Of a stretch of 31,822 bases of DNA, positions 13,946-21,622 are shown one piece after another; position 1 is the first letter of the stretch; each line of letters starts with the position of its first letter. Origin of the DNA: CAZRIT01 sp964600225 (GTDB lineage: Bacteria; Bacillota; Clostridia; Christensenellales; CAG-138); contig CAZRIT010000015.1 in the NCBI GenBank assembly GCA_964600225.1, positions 1 to 31,822 of the forward strand, given 5' to 3'. A program made the position numbers and the translations under genes. Below the pieces are notes generated by a model. The model was not told the DNA's origin. It was given only the letters and a program-made list of their open reading frames with translations, and did no database searches.

Positions 13946-13971
13946 ATAACGCTGTGCCGCATCGTTGTCAA
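13943..13971 (-). promoter_or_regulatory. Promoter of the ABC transporter/GntR operon
   Basis: Read on the minus strand, TTGACA (13971-13966) and TATATT (13948-13943) are separated by exactly 17 bases. Transcription would start near 13936, inside the palindrome. Confidence 0.85.
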
Positions 13972-13992
13972 GGGATGGACAGAGTATTTTGT

Positions 13993-14037
13993 AAAAAAGA
14001 AAACCGTGGCCGCACAGGGTTCGATGCGGCCACGGTT
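13993..14037 (-). terminator. Intrinsic terminator upstream of the ABC operon promoter
   Basis: A perfect 13-base-pair stem, AACCGTGGCCGCA with TGCGGCCACGGTT (14037-14025 and 14014-14002 on the minus strand), has a 10-base loop and is followed on the minus strand by TTTTCTTTTTT. It would stop transcripts from the NlpC/P60 gene at 14455 and lies only about 20 bases before the next -35 element, insulating the regulated operon. Confidence 0.85.
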
Positions 14038-14054
14038 GCGGGAGGGGTGCGAGC

Positions 14055-14088
14055 TTGTGCCTTTCTTTTTGAAAAGAAAGGTACACAA
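14055..14088. repeat. A/T-rich perfect inverted repeat
   Basis: CCTTTCTTTT pairs with AAAAGAAAGG around TG (14060-14081), and flanking TTGTG/TACAC-like bases extend it imperfectly. It lies between the terminator above and the dispersed repeat. Function unknown; it could be a secondary terminator or a small repeat of its own. Confidence 0.5.
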
Positions 14089-14157
14089 AGAAAACAATGC
14101 AAGGGTTATGCAACGGCATGCAGCTGCTCGTTTGTCATGCTGAGGGGCGCCGCTTTT

Positions 14158-14436
14158 TATGTGTCATTCTACTCCACGCCTAAGACCGCGCTACGCGCGG
14201 GGCGCTCTGTACGCGACTGCGGCCGCAGTGAGGAGCGCAAGCCTTTCACCTGTCATTCCGAGGGCCAAAGGGCCGAAGAATCTTTCCGAGCGTGAGCGAG
14301 GAACGTTGCATGCGTCCGCTGCGGCGGGACAGATCCTTCGCCAAGACCCTTCGGCGGGAGACGCCTCAGGGCGACGCTGCAGCGTCGGCTCAGGATAACA
14401 TAATGGGCGACGCTGCGGCTTCGCTCTGGATGACAC
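14158..14436 (+). repeat. Composite dispersed repeat, copy C
   Basis: Starts with the GTCATTCTACTCC module (14163-14240), then TGTCATTCCGAGGGCC (from 14251), GAAGAATC, CGAGCGTGAGCGAGGAACG and GCGGCGGGACAGATCCTTCG, with a CCCTTCGGCGGGAGACGCC tail (14347-14365), and ends near GGATGACACGG. The order of modules is the same as at 8690-8920, but with more differences than between copies A and B. I see no gene in 13946-14454. Confidence 0.75.
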
Positions 14437-14454
14437 GGCAGGGTGAGCCGCCCG

Positions 14455-15339
14455 TCAGCCCGCCAGCACGCCCGTGAAGCGGCGGATGGCGGTGAGGTTC
14501 ATGGCGGACAGCTTGGTCAGCTTCACCACATCGCCCGTCTTGGGGGAGTGGATAAACCGACCGTTGCCGACATAGATGCCCACATGCGTTACGGGGCTGT
14601 TGAACGCCACCAGATCGCCGATGCGCAGCTGGCTGCGCGGCACCGAAACGCCGTGGGCCGCCTGCTCGCGGCTGACGCGCGGGATGGAGATGCCTGCGCG
14701 GGAGAACGCATACTGCGTCAGGCCCGAGCAATCGAAGCCTGTTGACGGGCTGCTGCCGCCATAGACATAGGCGGTGCCCAGATATGACTTGGCCGTATCG
14801 ATGACCTTATTGACGGTGAGCACCTCCTTGGCGATGGCCGCGCGGGTCTTGGCTCCCGCGATGCCGTCCGCACCCAGATGGTTTTTGGATTGATACCGAC
14901 GCACGGCGGCTTCGGTCTTTGCGCCGAATTGGCCGTCGGCGGTATCGGACAGGTAGCCGAGCATGATGAGGTTGCCCTGCAGGGTTTTGACCGCGCTGCC
15001 CGTGCTGCCGCGGCGCAGCGTGGCTGATGAGGATGCTGCGGGAGCCGCGGGCGTGCCTGCCGCCGCGCTGACGGAAACGTAGTTGCTGTACACATAGCCG
15101 TCGGTTCCGTTGACGGTGACGGCGTACCAACTGCCGTTTTGATCGGTGACGGTAACCGTATCGCCCTTGTTGAGGTACTGTACGCGCGCATACTGCGTGC
15201 CGGGGCCGCGGCGCATGTTGACCAGGTTGCCTGTGACAGTGCCCGCTTGGCCGTCGGCCAGGGCCGATGTGCCAAGGCACAGGGAAAGCATCAGGACGGC
15301 GACGACGCCGATGATGCGTGTTGTGATATTGCGGAACAT
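14455..15339 (-). CDS. Secreted SH3b / PG-binding / NlpC-P60 endopeptidase
   Basis: A 294-residue exported wall hydrolase. The ATG at 15339 follows AGGAGG at 8 bases; a GTG nine bases upstream overlaps that ribosome site and is rejected. The signal peptide (about 1-28) ends in TSALA. A bacterial SH3 domain (about 33-91; 'GNLVNMRRGPGTQYARVQYLNKGDTVTV') is followed by a PG_binding_1 repeat (about 108-170) and an NlpC/P60 domain (about 175-294). The full catalytic triad is visible: Cys204 in FDCSGL, His252 in THVGIY and His264 in RFIHSP. It probably cleaves peptidoglycan stem peptides outside the cell, during growth or division. The order of binding modules differs from the membrane-anchored NlpC protein at 321. 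Its transcript likely ends at the terminator at 13993-14037. Confidence 0.94.
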   Translation of the reverse strand: MFRNITTRIIGVVAVLMLSLCLGTSALADGQAGTVTGNLVNMRRGPGTQYARVQYLNKGDTVTVTDQNGSWYAVTVNGTDGYVYSNYVSVSAAAGTPAAPAASSSATLRRGSTGSAVKTLQGNLIMLGYLSDTADGQFGAKTEAAVRRYQSKNHLGADGIAGAKTRAAIAKEVLTVNKVIDTAKSYLGTAYVYGGSSPSTGFDCSGLTQYAFSRAGISIPRVSREQAAHGVSVPRSQLRIGDLVAFNSPVTHVGIYVGNGRFIHSPKTGDVVKLTKLSAMNLTAIRRFTGVLAG

Positions 15340-15497
15340 ATCGTCCACCTCCTTGTGTTGATGCCATCACGGTAACACGCGTACACCTCGTTTTTGGTCG
15401 AAAACAGGGCGATATTTACGAAACGGCAACAACTTTGGAAGCGGCTGCCGCTTTTGCCAAAAATAAAAAAACGCCGCGCAACAATAAATTTTTGATG

Positions 15498-15528
15498 AAA
15501 AAAAGCCCGCCGTATCGTGCGGCGGGCT
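15498..15528 (-). terminator. Intrinsic terminator, distal copy
   Basis: AGCCCGCCG (15504-15512) pairs with CGGCGGGCT (15520-15528) around 7 bases; on the minus strand a run of seven T follows. It is a near-identical copy of the hairpin at 15736-15760 (one loop base differs). Confidence 0.8.
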
Positions 15529-15735
15529 ACATACTGCCCCATCCAATATCTGTGCGGCTTGCTCCGTCAAGCCGCGCGCTCAAAAACGAAGGAACAACCA
15601 AACAATTCGTCAAAAGCAGCGACATGTGCGATGCTTTTGACACGCTGCTTGCGGGATTGCAGCGTCAATCCTGCAAGCAGAGCCCGCGCCACAGCACGAT
15701 CCCGTCAAAAAAAAGAGTTTTTTGACGGAACAAAA
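15529..15735. other. Cluster of four inverted repeats between two twin terminators
   Basis: Four perfect or nearly perfect stems lie head to tail: GCGGCTTG/CAAGCCGC (15554-15575), GTCAAAAGCA/TGCTTTTGAC (15609-15641), a 15-base stem with one mismatch starting CTGCTTGC (15645-15680), and CCGTCAAAAAA/TTTTTTGACGG (15702-15728). The hexamer CGTCAA occurs four times on the + strand (about 15565, 15608, 15663 and 15703). No credible open reading frame or standard promoter is seen. It could be a structured non-coding RNA on the minus strand, a run of decayed terminators, or a protein-binding array. The remaining gap, 15340-15497, is A/T-rich with no recognised element. Confidence 0.6.
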
Positions 15736-15760
15736 AGCCCGCCGTATTGTGCGGCGGGCT
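15732..15760 (-). terminator. Intrinsic terminator of the LCP gene
   Basis: AGCCCGCCG (15736-15744) pairs with CGGCGGGCT (15752-15760); on the minus strand TTTTT follows (15736-15732). It lies about 25 bases after the LCP stop codon and should end that transcript. Confidence 0.85.
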
Positions 15761-15785
15761 TATCCTAACAGGTGATTTTCGCGGC

Positions 15786-16946
15786 TCAGGCGGCAGCGTC
15801 GTCGGTGCTCTCGGGCACGGGCGTGCCGTCGGGGCCGTAGAGGTATTCGCTGAGCATTTTTTGCGTATCCTTGAGGTCAAAATCAAGCAGGTCGGTCTTG
15901 GTGCTGGTGTTCTTTTCCTTGTCGACCTGAATCCAGTTTTTGTAGGTGCCCTCAAACGGCACATGCGTGGTATCGAACGTGATGCCGCCGCTGAACATGG
16001 CGGTGATGAGCTTGGTCATCGTATCCACATCCATGTTGGTGGCCACGTTGCTTGTGGCAAATGAGATGAGGCCGATGGCGCTGTTGACGTTCATCTCCGA
16101 GGTCACCTTGTTGAATATGATCTTGAGGACTTCCTGCTGACGGCCGGCGCGCGTAAAGTCGTCGCCGCCCGAACCGCCCTCGCCCGTGGAACGGTTGCGG
16201 GCAAAGATGAGCGCCTGTGCGCCGTCGAGGTGCACCAGGCCGGGGGAAGCGGAGACACGCTTGGCTTTTTTGACGATTTCGGGTTCAAATTCATGCTCGC
16301 CCGAAATGCGGTCGTTGATGAAGTTGATTTCCTTTTGATCCAGCTCCACGTCGATGCCGCCGATTTTATCGACCAGCGCGGCAAAGCCGTCGAAGCCGAC
16401 GCAGACGTAGTTTTGGATATCGAGGCCAAAGTTGTAGTTGATGGTATTGATCAGCTCGCCCACGCCGCCGCCTGCATAGCCGCCGCTGTACGCGCCGTTG
16501 AGGCGGTTGTAGAAGGAGAAGGTGCCCTTGGTGCCGATGCGGCGCACGCGCGCATCACGCATGAACGATACCAGCTTGATTTCCTTGGTGCCTGTGTTGA
16601 AGGAGGCCAGTATCATCGTATCCGAGCGGCCGTCGGGGTTGTCGGCCAGGCTGTGGCGGGAATCCGTGCCCACCAGCAGGATGTTGTAGATGGCTGCGTC
16701 CTTGACGTCCGTTTCGTAGATGGGCATGGGCGTGGAGGCGACCTCCGCGGGCTCGGGCGTTGCGGTTGCGGTGGCTTCGATGGTCAGCACCGTCGGGGTG
16801 TTATCCAGCTCGTCCACAAGCGTATTGGGCGCGGCCACGGTCGGCACGGCGTCCTTTTGCATATTCCCGATGACATACCAAGCCAGCGCGCCGAGCAGTA
16901 CGACCAGCACCAGCACGATGATTAAGACAATTTTAGCGACTTTCAT
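15786..16946 (-). CDS. LCP family (LytR-CpsA-Psr) glycopolymer ligase
   Basis: A 386-residue membrane-anchored protein with a short cytoplasmic start, one membrane segment (about 4-27) and a long outer domain. The ATG at 16946 is preferred because AAGGAA (16957-16963) is at a workable distance; an in-frame ATG at 16955 touches that site. After a low-complexity Thr/Pro linker (45-80), the LCP domain (about 86-300) shows NILLVGTDSR, GRSDTMILASF and LVSFMRDARV, including the Asp and Arg residues that bind the pyrophosphate of lipid-linked polymers, and later 'LDGAQALIFARNRSTG...RAGRQQEVL'. LCP proteins attach teichoic acids or polysaccharides to peptidoglycan or protein. It has its own promoter and terminator. 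Confidence 0.94.
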   Translation of the reverse strand: MKVAKIVLIIVLVLVVLLGALAWYVIGNMQKDAVPTVAAPNTLVDELDNTPTVLTIEATATATPEPAEVASTPMPIYETDVKDAAIYNILLVGTDSRHSLADNPDGRSDTMILASFNTGTKEIKLVSFMRDARVRRIGTKGTFSFYNRLNGAYSGGYAGGGVGELINTINYNFGLDIQNYVCVGFDGFAALVDKIGGIDVELDQKEINFINDRISGEHEFEPEIVKKAKRVSASPGLVHLDGAQALIFARNRSTGEGGSGGDDFTRAGRQQEVLKIIFNKVTSEMNVNSAIGLISFATSNVATNMDVDTMTKLITAMFSGGITFDTTHVPFEGTYKNWIQVDKEKNTSTKTDLLDFDLKDTQKMLSEYLYGPDGTPVPESTDDAAA

Positions 16947-16988
16947 GCAAAACATGTTCCTTTCGTTGCGTTCCTAAAAACATATGTC

Positions 16989-17017
16989 ATCATAACACAT
17001 CCGTTTGTCGGAATCAA
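16989..17017 (-). promoter_or_regulatory. Promoter of the LCP gene
   Basis: On the minus strand TTGATT (17017-17012) and TATGAT (16994-16989) are spaced by 17 bases, giving a start near 16982, about 36 bases before the ATG. Confidence 0.7.
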
Positions 17018-17096
17018 CGGAATGGCAACGCATTCGGGAAAGCATTACAAGTATTTTACATTTTCCGATGTTCTGACGCGTGCTTCGGGCGAACCG

Positions 17097-17975
17097 TCAA
17101 TCCTTCACCGCGTCGATGCCGTCGAAGCCCTCGCCCATGATCTCGTTGGCGGCGGAGAGCACCACAAACGCGTTGGGATCGCACTGCTGCACCAGATCCT
17201 TGATGTGGTAGACCTGGCGCGACTTGACGACCACCATCAGGATGGACTTGCCTTCGCCGCCGTACATGCCCTTGCCATTGAGCAGCGTGACCCCGCGATC
17301 CAGATCGTACATGATCTTGTCGGCCATGGCTTTCGGATCGGACGAGGTGATGATGTAGAACACCATCGCGCGGTTGAAGCCGCGGATGAGCCAATCGGTC
17401 GAATAGGAGCACACCGCGATGCTGAGGATGGCGTAGATACCCAGCGACAGATCCCCCGAAACCAGCACCGAGGAAAGCACCACCAGCCCGTCCACAATGA
17501 TAATCATGGTGCCAAGCGTGACGTGCCTGAGCTTTGTGAGCATGAGCCTTGCCAGCAGATCCGTTCCGCTGCCCGATGCGCCGCCGCGCAGCAGCAGCAC
17601 GCCCGATACCCCGTAGCAGATGCCGCCGCAGACGCTGGCCACCATGAGGTTATTTGTCAGCGTGGGCAAAAACGAAAGCGCATCGATAAACAGCGAGTAG
17701 ATGCCGGAGCACACGAGCGTGCGCCACACAAAATGCTTGCCCTTGGCAACATACGCCCACACAAACAGCGGAAGCGAAAGCGCAAACGTGAACAGGCCGA
17801 TGGGGACGGGCACGAGGTAGTTGACGATGATGGCGACGCCCGAAAAGCCGCCTGCGGCAATGCCGTTACCGGACAAAAACAGGTTGAGCCCCAGCGCGTA
17901 GCCCAGGCTGCCGCCAACCAGATACAGGCCCTGTTTCAAAAAACGCTTGCAGGCAAGCCGCTGCTGTGGCTGCAT
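17097..17975 (-). CDS. YitT family membrane protein (DUF161/DUF2179)
   Basis: A 292-residue polytopic membrane protein. The ATG at 17975 follows GGAGG and begins 'MQPQQRLACKRFLKQGLYLVGGSLGYALGLNLFL'; earlier codons look non-native. About five or six membrane segments in residues 15-185 include the family motifs 'GNGIAAGGFSGVAIIVNYL' and 'LRGGASGSGTDLLARLM'. The C-terminal 'DUF2179' domain (about 205-285) has 'SSDPKAMADKIMYDLDRGVTLLNGKGMYGGEGKSILMVVV' and 'LVQQCDPNAFVVLSAANEIMGEGF', which resembles a small ligand-binding fold. The molecular role of YitT proteins is not settled. It has a clear promoter; no terminator is visible before the LCP promoter about 80 bases downstream, so some read-through is possible. 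Confidence 0.92.
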   Translation of the reverse strand: MQPQQRLACKRFLKQGLYLVGGSLGYALGLNLFLSGNGIAAGGFSGVAIIVNYLVPVPIGLFTFALSLPLFVWAYVAKGKHFVWRTLVCSGIYSLFIDALSFLPTLTNNLMVASVCGGICYGVSGVLLLRGGASGSGTDLLARLMLTKLRHVTLGTMIIIVDGLVVLSSVLVSGDLSLGIYAILSIAVCSYSTDWLIRGFNRAMVFYIITSSDPKAMADKIMYDLDRGVTLLNGKGMYGGEGKSILMVVVKSRQVYHIKDLVQQCDPNAFVVLSAANEIMGEGFDGIDAVKD

Positions 17976-18054
17976 AAACACTTCCTCCTTGAAATGACGG
18001 TTGCGGCACGGGTAACGATGCGTCCGCATGCGTGCGCGCCGACATTCCGTTCTT

Positions 18055-18084
18055 ATTGTATTTTGTGCCGCGACGGGTTGTCAA
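18055..18084 (-). promoter_or_regulatory. Promoter of the yitT-like gene
   Basis: On the minus strand a perfect TTGACA (18084-18079) and TACAAT (18060-18055) are separated by 18 bases. The predicted leader is about 70 bases with no recognised riboswitch. Confidence 0.75.
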
Positions 18085-18194
18085 GATACGCGCGCCGTGC
18101 GTATCTGCGGGGATGCCGTTTTCGGGCACGGCGGGCCGCTTGCATTTTGCGTGTATACATGGTAATGTAGAAAAAAACAAAGGAGCTGGAAATC

Positions 18195-18563
18195 ATGGGC
18201 AAATTCATCGTCAAACCCGCCAAGAACGGGTTTTCGTTCGTACTCAAGGCCGCCAATGGCGAGCCGATCGGCGTTTCCGAAGTGTACTCCTCCGAGGCGG
18301 CGTGCAAGAATGGCATCAAGAGCGTGCAAAAGTGCGCGGCGACTGCCAACGTGGAGGATCAGACGGTGGAGGGCTACAAAAACCAGAAGAACCCGACGTT
18401 TGAAATCTATGCCGATAAGGCGGGGGCGTTCCGTTTCCGCCTGCGCGCGGGCAACGGCGAGCCCATCCTGGCCAGCGAGGGCTACAAGGCCAAGGCTTCC
18501 TGCCTCAACGGCATTGAAAGCGTGCGCAAAAACGCGCCCGACGCCACCGTCGAACAGGCATAA
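18195..18563 (+). CDS. YegP-type DUF1508 (UPF0339) tandem-domain protein
   Basis: A 122-residue soluble protein made of two DUF1508 repeats. The first (about 2-50) reads 'GKFIVKPAKNGFSFVLKAANGEPIGVSEVYSSEAACKNGIKSVQ', the second (about 66-112) 'FEIYADKAGAFRFRLRAGNGEPILASEGYKAKASCLNGIESVRKNA'. The paired 'F.L.A.NGEPI..SE.Y....C.NGI.SV' pattern is diagnostic, and the length is typical of YegP. Its cellular role is not known. AAAGGAG stands 8-9 bases before the ATG. It is transcribed away from the yitT-like gene and is followed after 72 bases by the cation transporter gene, with which it may share a message. Confidence 0.93.
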   Translation: MGKFIVKPAKNGFSFVLKAANGEPIGVSEVYSSEAACKNGIKSVQKCAATANVEDQTVEGYKNQKNPTFEIYADKAGAFRFRLRAGNGEPILASEGYKAKASCLNGIESVRKNAPDATVEQA

Positions 18564-18635
18564 CCACTGCGCGAAGGTTCTTGCGGCGGCATAGCGGTAT
18601 GCCGCCGCATTCGATATTTTAAAGGGGATTATATT

Positions 18636-19805
18636 ATGGTATCATTGCTGGCCCGTTGGTTGATCAAAAATCATACCGATTACGCCTCTGCCAAGGTGCG
18701 CGTTTCCTATGGCGTGCTGTGCGGCGCGGTTGGCATCGGGTTCAACGTGCTGCTGTTTTTCGGAAAGCTGCTTGCGGGCATGCTTTCGGGCAGCATTGGC
18801 GTTACGGCCGATGCGTTCAACAACCTGTCCGATGCAGCGGGCTCGGTTGTCACATTGATCGGCTTTCGCGTCTCGGATCGGAAGGCCGATTATGAGCACC
18901 CGTTCGGCCATGGCCGCGCGGAGTATGTGGCGGCGCTGACGGTTGCCATGGCGATTGTGTTGATGGGCATCGAGCTGATCCGCACCTCGGTCGAGCGCAT
19001 CCTGACCCCCACGGCGGTGACGTTTTCGTGGCTGACGGCGGGGATTCTCATTGCGTCGATACTGGTCAAGTGCTACATGTTTTTCTACAACCGCCGCATC
19101 GGCAGGCGCATCGGCTCCGCCGCCATGCGCGCCGCGGCGCTGGATAGCATCTCCGATGTGGCGGCTACGTCCGTGGTGCTGCTGACTGCCATTGCGGGCC
19201 AATACACGGCCATCCCCGTCGATGGCTGGGCAGGCCTGCTGGTGGCGGGCTTCATCCTGTGGTCGGGGATTTCGGCCGCCAAGGGCGCCATCAGCCCGCT
19301 GCTGGGCGAAAAGCCCGATCGGGCGTATGTTGAGCGCATCGAAAAGCTGGTCACCGATCACCCCGATGTGCTGGGCGTGCACGATATCGTGGTGCACGAT
19401 TACGGCCCCGGCCGCAGGATGGTTTCCCTGCATGCCGAGGTGCCCGCCGACGGGGATTTCATCACCCTGCACGATACCGTTGATAACGTCGAAAAGGAGC
19501 TGCGGGAAGCGCTGGAATGCCATGCGATCATCCACATGGACCCCGTGCAGGTGGGCGACGAGGAGACCAACTGCATGCGCGAGACCGTGGACGGCATTGC
19601 CAAGGCCGTGGACGCGCGCCTGAGCATCCACGATTTTCGCCTGGTGCCCGGTAAAACGCACGTCAAGCTGGTGTTCGACGTGGTGGTGCCCTATGGCATG
19701 CCCATGAGCGACGAGGCGGTGTGCGGCCGCATTCGCGACGGCATCACGGCGCTGGACGGCAGCTATTTTGCCGTCATCGATGTGGACAAGGACTTTGTGC
19801 GCTGA
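18636..19805 (+). CDS. Cation diffusion facilitator, probably Mn2+-type exporter
   Basis: A 389-residue CDF transporter that should export divalent metal in exchange for protons. Six membrane segments span about 25-215, followed by a long cytoplasmic metal-binding domain (220-389) with His residues in 'VLGVHDIVVHDYGPGRRMVSLHAEV'. The transport site in segment 2 is Asn62...Asp66 within DAFNNLSDAAGS, and in segment 5 Asp170...Asp174 within ALDSISDVAAT. An N/D plus D/D set is known from manganese-type members such as MntE, whereas zinc-type members usually have His in segment 5, so Mn2+ is the best guess. 'HPFGHGRAEY' after segment 2 is also typical. AAAGGGG precedes the ATG. The glycosidase gene follows after 13 bases. 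Confidence 0.93.
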   Translation: MVSLLARWLIKNHTDYASAKVRVSYGVLCGAVGIGFNVLLFFGKLLAGMLSGSIGVTADAFNNLSDAAGSVVTLIGFRVSDRKADYEHPFGHGRAEYVAALTVAMAIVLMGIELIRTSVERILTPTAVTFSWLTAGILIASILVKCYMFFYNRRIGRRIGSAAMRAAALDSISDVAATSVVLLTAIAGQYTAIPVDGWAGLLVAGFILWSGISAAKGAISPLLGEKPDRAYVERIEKLVTDHPDVLGVHDIVVHDYGPGRRMVSLHAEVPADGDFITLHDTVDNVEKELREALECHAIIHMDPVQVGDEETNCMRETVDGIAKAVDARLSIHDFRLVPGKTHVKLVFDVVVPYGMPMSDEAVCGRIRDGITALDGSYFAVIDVDKDFVR

Positions 19806-19818
19806 CAGGAGGACGAGC

Positions 19819-21531
19819 ATGAAAACCGTTTGGGGCGAACGCCTCGATGCTGCCGATGTATTAACGGAATATCCGCGCCCGCAGATGGTGCGGGAAAGCT
19901 ATGTAAACCTCAACGGCCTTTGGGAGTATGCCATTACGCGGCAGGGCGATGCGCCGCCCGCGGCGTACGACGGGCAAATCCTCGTGCCGTTTTCGCCCGA
20001 GTGCGAGCTGTCGGGCGTACAGCGGATGGTGACCCCTGACGACTGGCTTTGGTACCGCCGCACGTTTTCGTTAAAGCAGGCGGCGGATTGCCGCACGCTG
20101 CTGCATTTCGGCGCGGTGGATCAAAGCGCGGAGGTGTTCCTAAACGGCGTTTCCGTCGGGTGGCATGCGGGCGGCTACCTGCCGTTTACACTGGATATTT
20201 CGGCGCATGTGCGCGCGGAAAACACGCTGGTTGTGCGCGTAAAGGACGTCAGCGATACCGCCCATTACGCGCGCGGCAAGCAAAGAATAGCCCGCGGCGG
20301 CATCTGGTACACCCCGCAGAGCGGCATCTGGCAGACGGTGTGGCTGGAGGAGGTGCCAAGCCAATACATCCGTGCATTGCGCATCACGCCGCTGTTTGAT
20401 GAATCGGCCGCAGAGGTGACGGTGCTGTCCGATGCGGCTATGTCCTGCGTTGTCACGTTCGACGGCGCGGCGTACGCGGGCGTCGCCAACGCGCCCATCC
20501 GCGTGCCCGTGCCGCAGATGATTCCGTGGTCGCCTGAAGTCCCGCACCTGTACCCGTTTCGGGCAAGCATGGGGCAGGATGCGGTGGATAGCTACTTTGC
20601 CATGCGCAAGTTTTCCGTGGAGCGGGATGAAAGCGGCGTGCCCCGCCTGTTTTTGAACAACCGCCCGTATTTCCATAATGGCGTGCTGGATCAGGGCTAC
20701 TGGTCGGACGGCATGTACACCGCGCCGCACGACGAGGCGTTGGCGTACGATATCCGATTGATGAAGGCGATGGGCTTCAACATGCTCAGAAAGCACATCA
20801 AAATTGAGCCGCTGCGCTGGTACTACCACTGCGACCGCCTGGGGATGCTTGTATGGCAGGATATGGTCAATGGCGGCGGCAGCTATCGGCCGCTGACGAT
20901 CAGCGCGCCGCTGGTGCTCAACAATGCCCACAGCGACCGTGACTACCGCTGCTTTGCCCGCGCGGACGATGCGGGGCGCGCGATGTACCGAGCCGAGCTT
21001 AGGGAGACGGTGGAGCTGTTGTACAACTGCCCGTGCATCGCCATGTGGGTGCCGTTCAACGAGGGCTGGGGCCAGTTTGACGCGCTGGAGGCCACGGAAA
21101 CCATCCGTCAGCTCGACGGCACGCGCACCGTCGATCATGCAAGCGGCTGGCACGATCAGGGCGGCGGCGACGTCCACAGCCGCCACGTCTATTTTGTAAA
21201 GTACCGTTTTCGGCCCGATCGGCGCGGCCGCGCGGTGGTGCTGAGCGAGTTCGGCGGCTACGGCTACCGTGTGGAGGGGCACTGCTTTTCCGAAAAAACC
21301 TTTGGCTACAAGCGCGCCGTGACGGCGGAGCAACTGCTCAACGATTACAAAAAACTGTACGAAACGCAGATCATTCCCGCAAAAGAACAGGGGCTGGCCG
21401 CCGCGGTGTATACGCAGTTGAGCGACGTGGAGGACGAGACCAACGGCTTTGTCACCTACGATCGCAGGGTCGAAAAGCTGCCGACGGAGGCCGTTGCCGC
21501 GCTCAACCGCCGCCTGTCGGACGCAACGTAA
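19819..21531 (+). CDS. Glycoside hydrolase family 2 enzyme
   Basis: A 570-residue beta-glycosidase without signal peptide, so cytoplasmic. The ATG at 19819 follows AGGAGG. An N-terminal sugar-binding beta-sandwich (about 35-170; 'PFSPECELSGVQ...WYRRTF', 'LHFGAVDQSAEVFLNGVSVGWHAGGYLPFTLDI') is followed by an Ig-like domain (about 180-250) and a TIM barrel (about 260-560). The acid/base Glu415 is in 'VPFNEGWGQF' and the nucleophile is Glu477 in 'LSEFGGYGYRVEGH'. GH2 covers beta-galactosidases, beta-glucuronidases and beta-mannosidases; this short gut-type member cannot be assigned a substrate from sequence alone. It is tightly behind the CDF gene. Confidence 0.92.
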   Translation: MKTVWGERLDAADVLTEYPRPQMVRESYVNLNGLWEYAITRQGDAPPAAYDGQILVPFSPECELSGVQRMVTPDDWLWYRRTFSLKQAADCRTLLHFGAVDQSAEVFLNGVSVGWHAGGYLPFTLDISAHVRAENTLVVRVKDVSDTAHYARGKQRIARGGIWYTPQSGIWQTVWLEEVPSQYIRALRITPLFDESAAEVTVLSDAAMSCVVTFDGAAYAGVANAPIRVPVPQMIPWSPEVPHLYPFRASMGQDAVDSYFAMRKFSVERDESGVPRLFLNNRPYFHNGVLDQGYWSDGMYTAPHDEALAYDIRLMKAMGFNMLRKHIKIEPLRWYYHCDRLGMLVWQDMVNGGGSYRPLTISAPLVLNNAHSDRDYRCFARADDAGRAMYRAELRETVELLYNCPCIAMWVPFNEGWGQFDALEATETIRQLDGTRTVDHASGWHDQGGGDVHSRHVYFVKYRFRPDRRGRAVVLSEFGGYGYRVEGHCFSEKTFGYKRAVTAEQLLNDYKKLYETQIIPAKEQGLAAAVYTQLSDVEDETNGFVTYDRRVEKLPTEAVAALNRRLSDAT

Positions 21532-21551
21532 CGTGGGCGCGGCCTGTGCGG

Positions 21552-21581
21552 TTGCAACAAAACGAAGGCATGTGCTATACT
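21552..21581 (+). promoter_or_regulatory. Promoter of the acyltransferase-transporter operon
   Basis: TTGCAA (21552-21557) and TATACT (21576-21581) are separated by 18 bases, with a start near 21588 and a leader of about 35 bases. It lies just after the GH2 stop codon. Confidence 0.65.
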
Positions 21582-21622
21582 GAAATCCGGCGCGTTTGCG
21601 TACCTGTAACGGGAGAATCGGG

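Noticed and set aside
13901..14119. N-terminal extension of the ABC ATPase
   Set aside because: The extra codons cover the promoter, operator and terminator; GGAGG before the ATG at 13900 decides the start.
15435..15768. Short + strand open frames between the NlpC/P60 and LCP genes
   Set aside because: They run through two terminators and four perfect hairpins and lack ribosome sites; the sequence is better explained as structured non-coding DNA.
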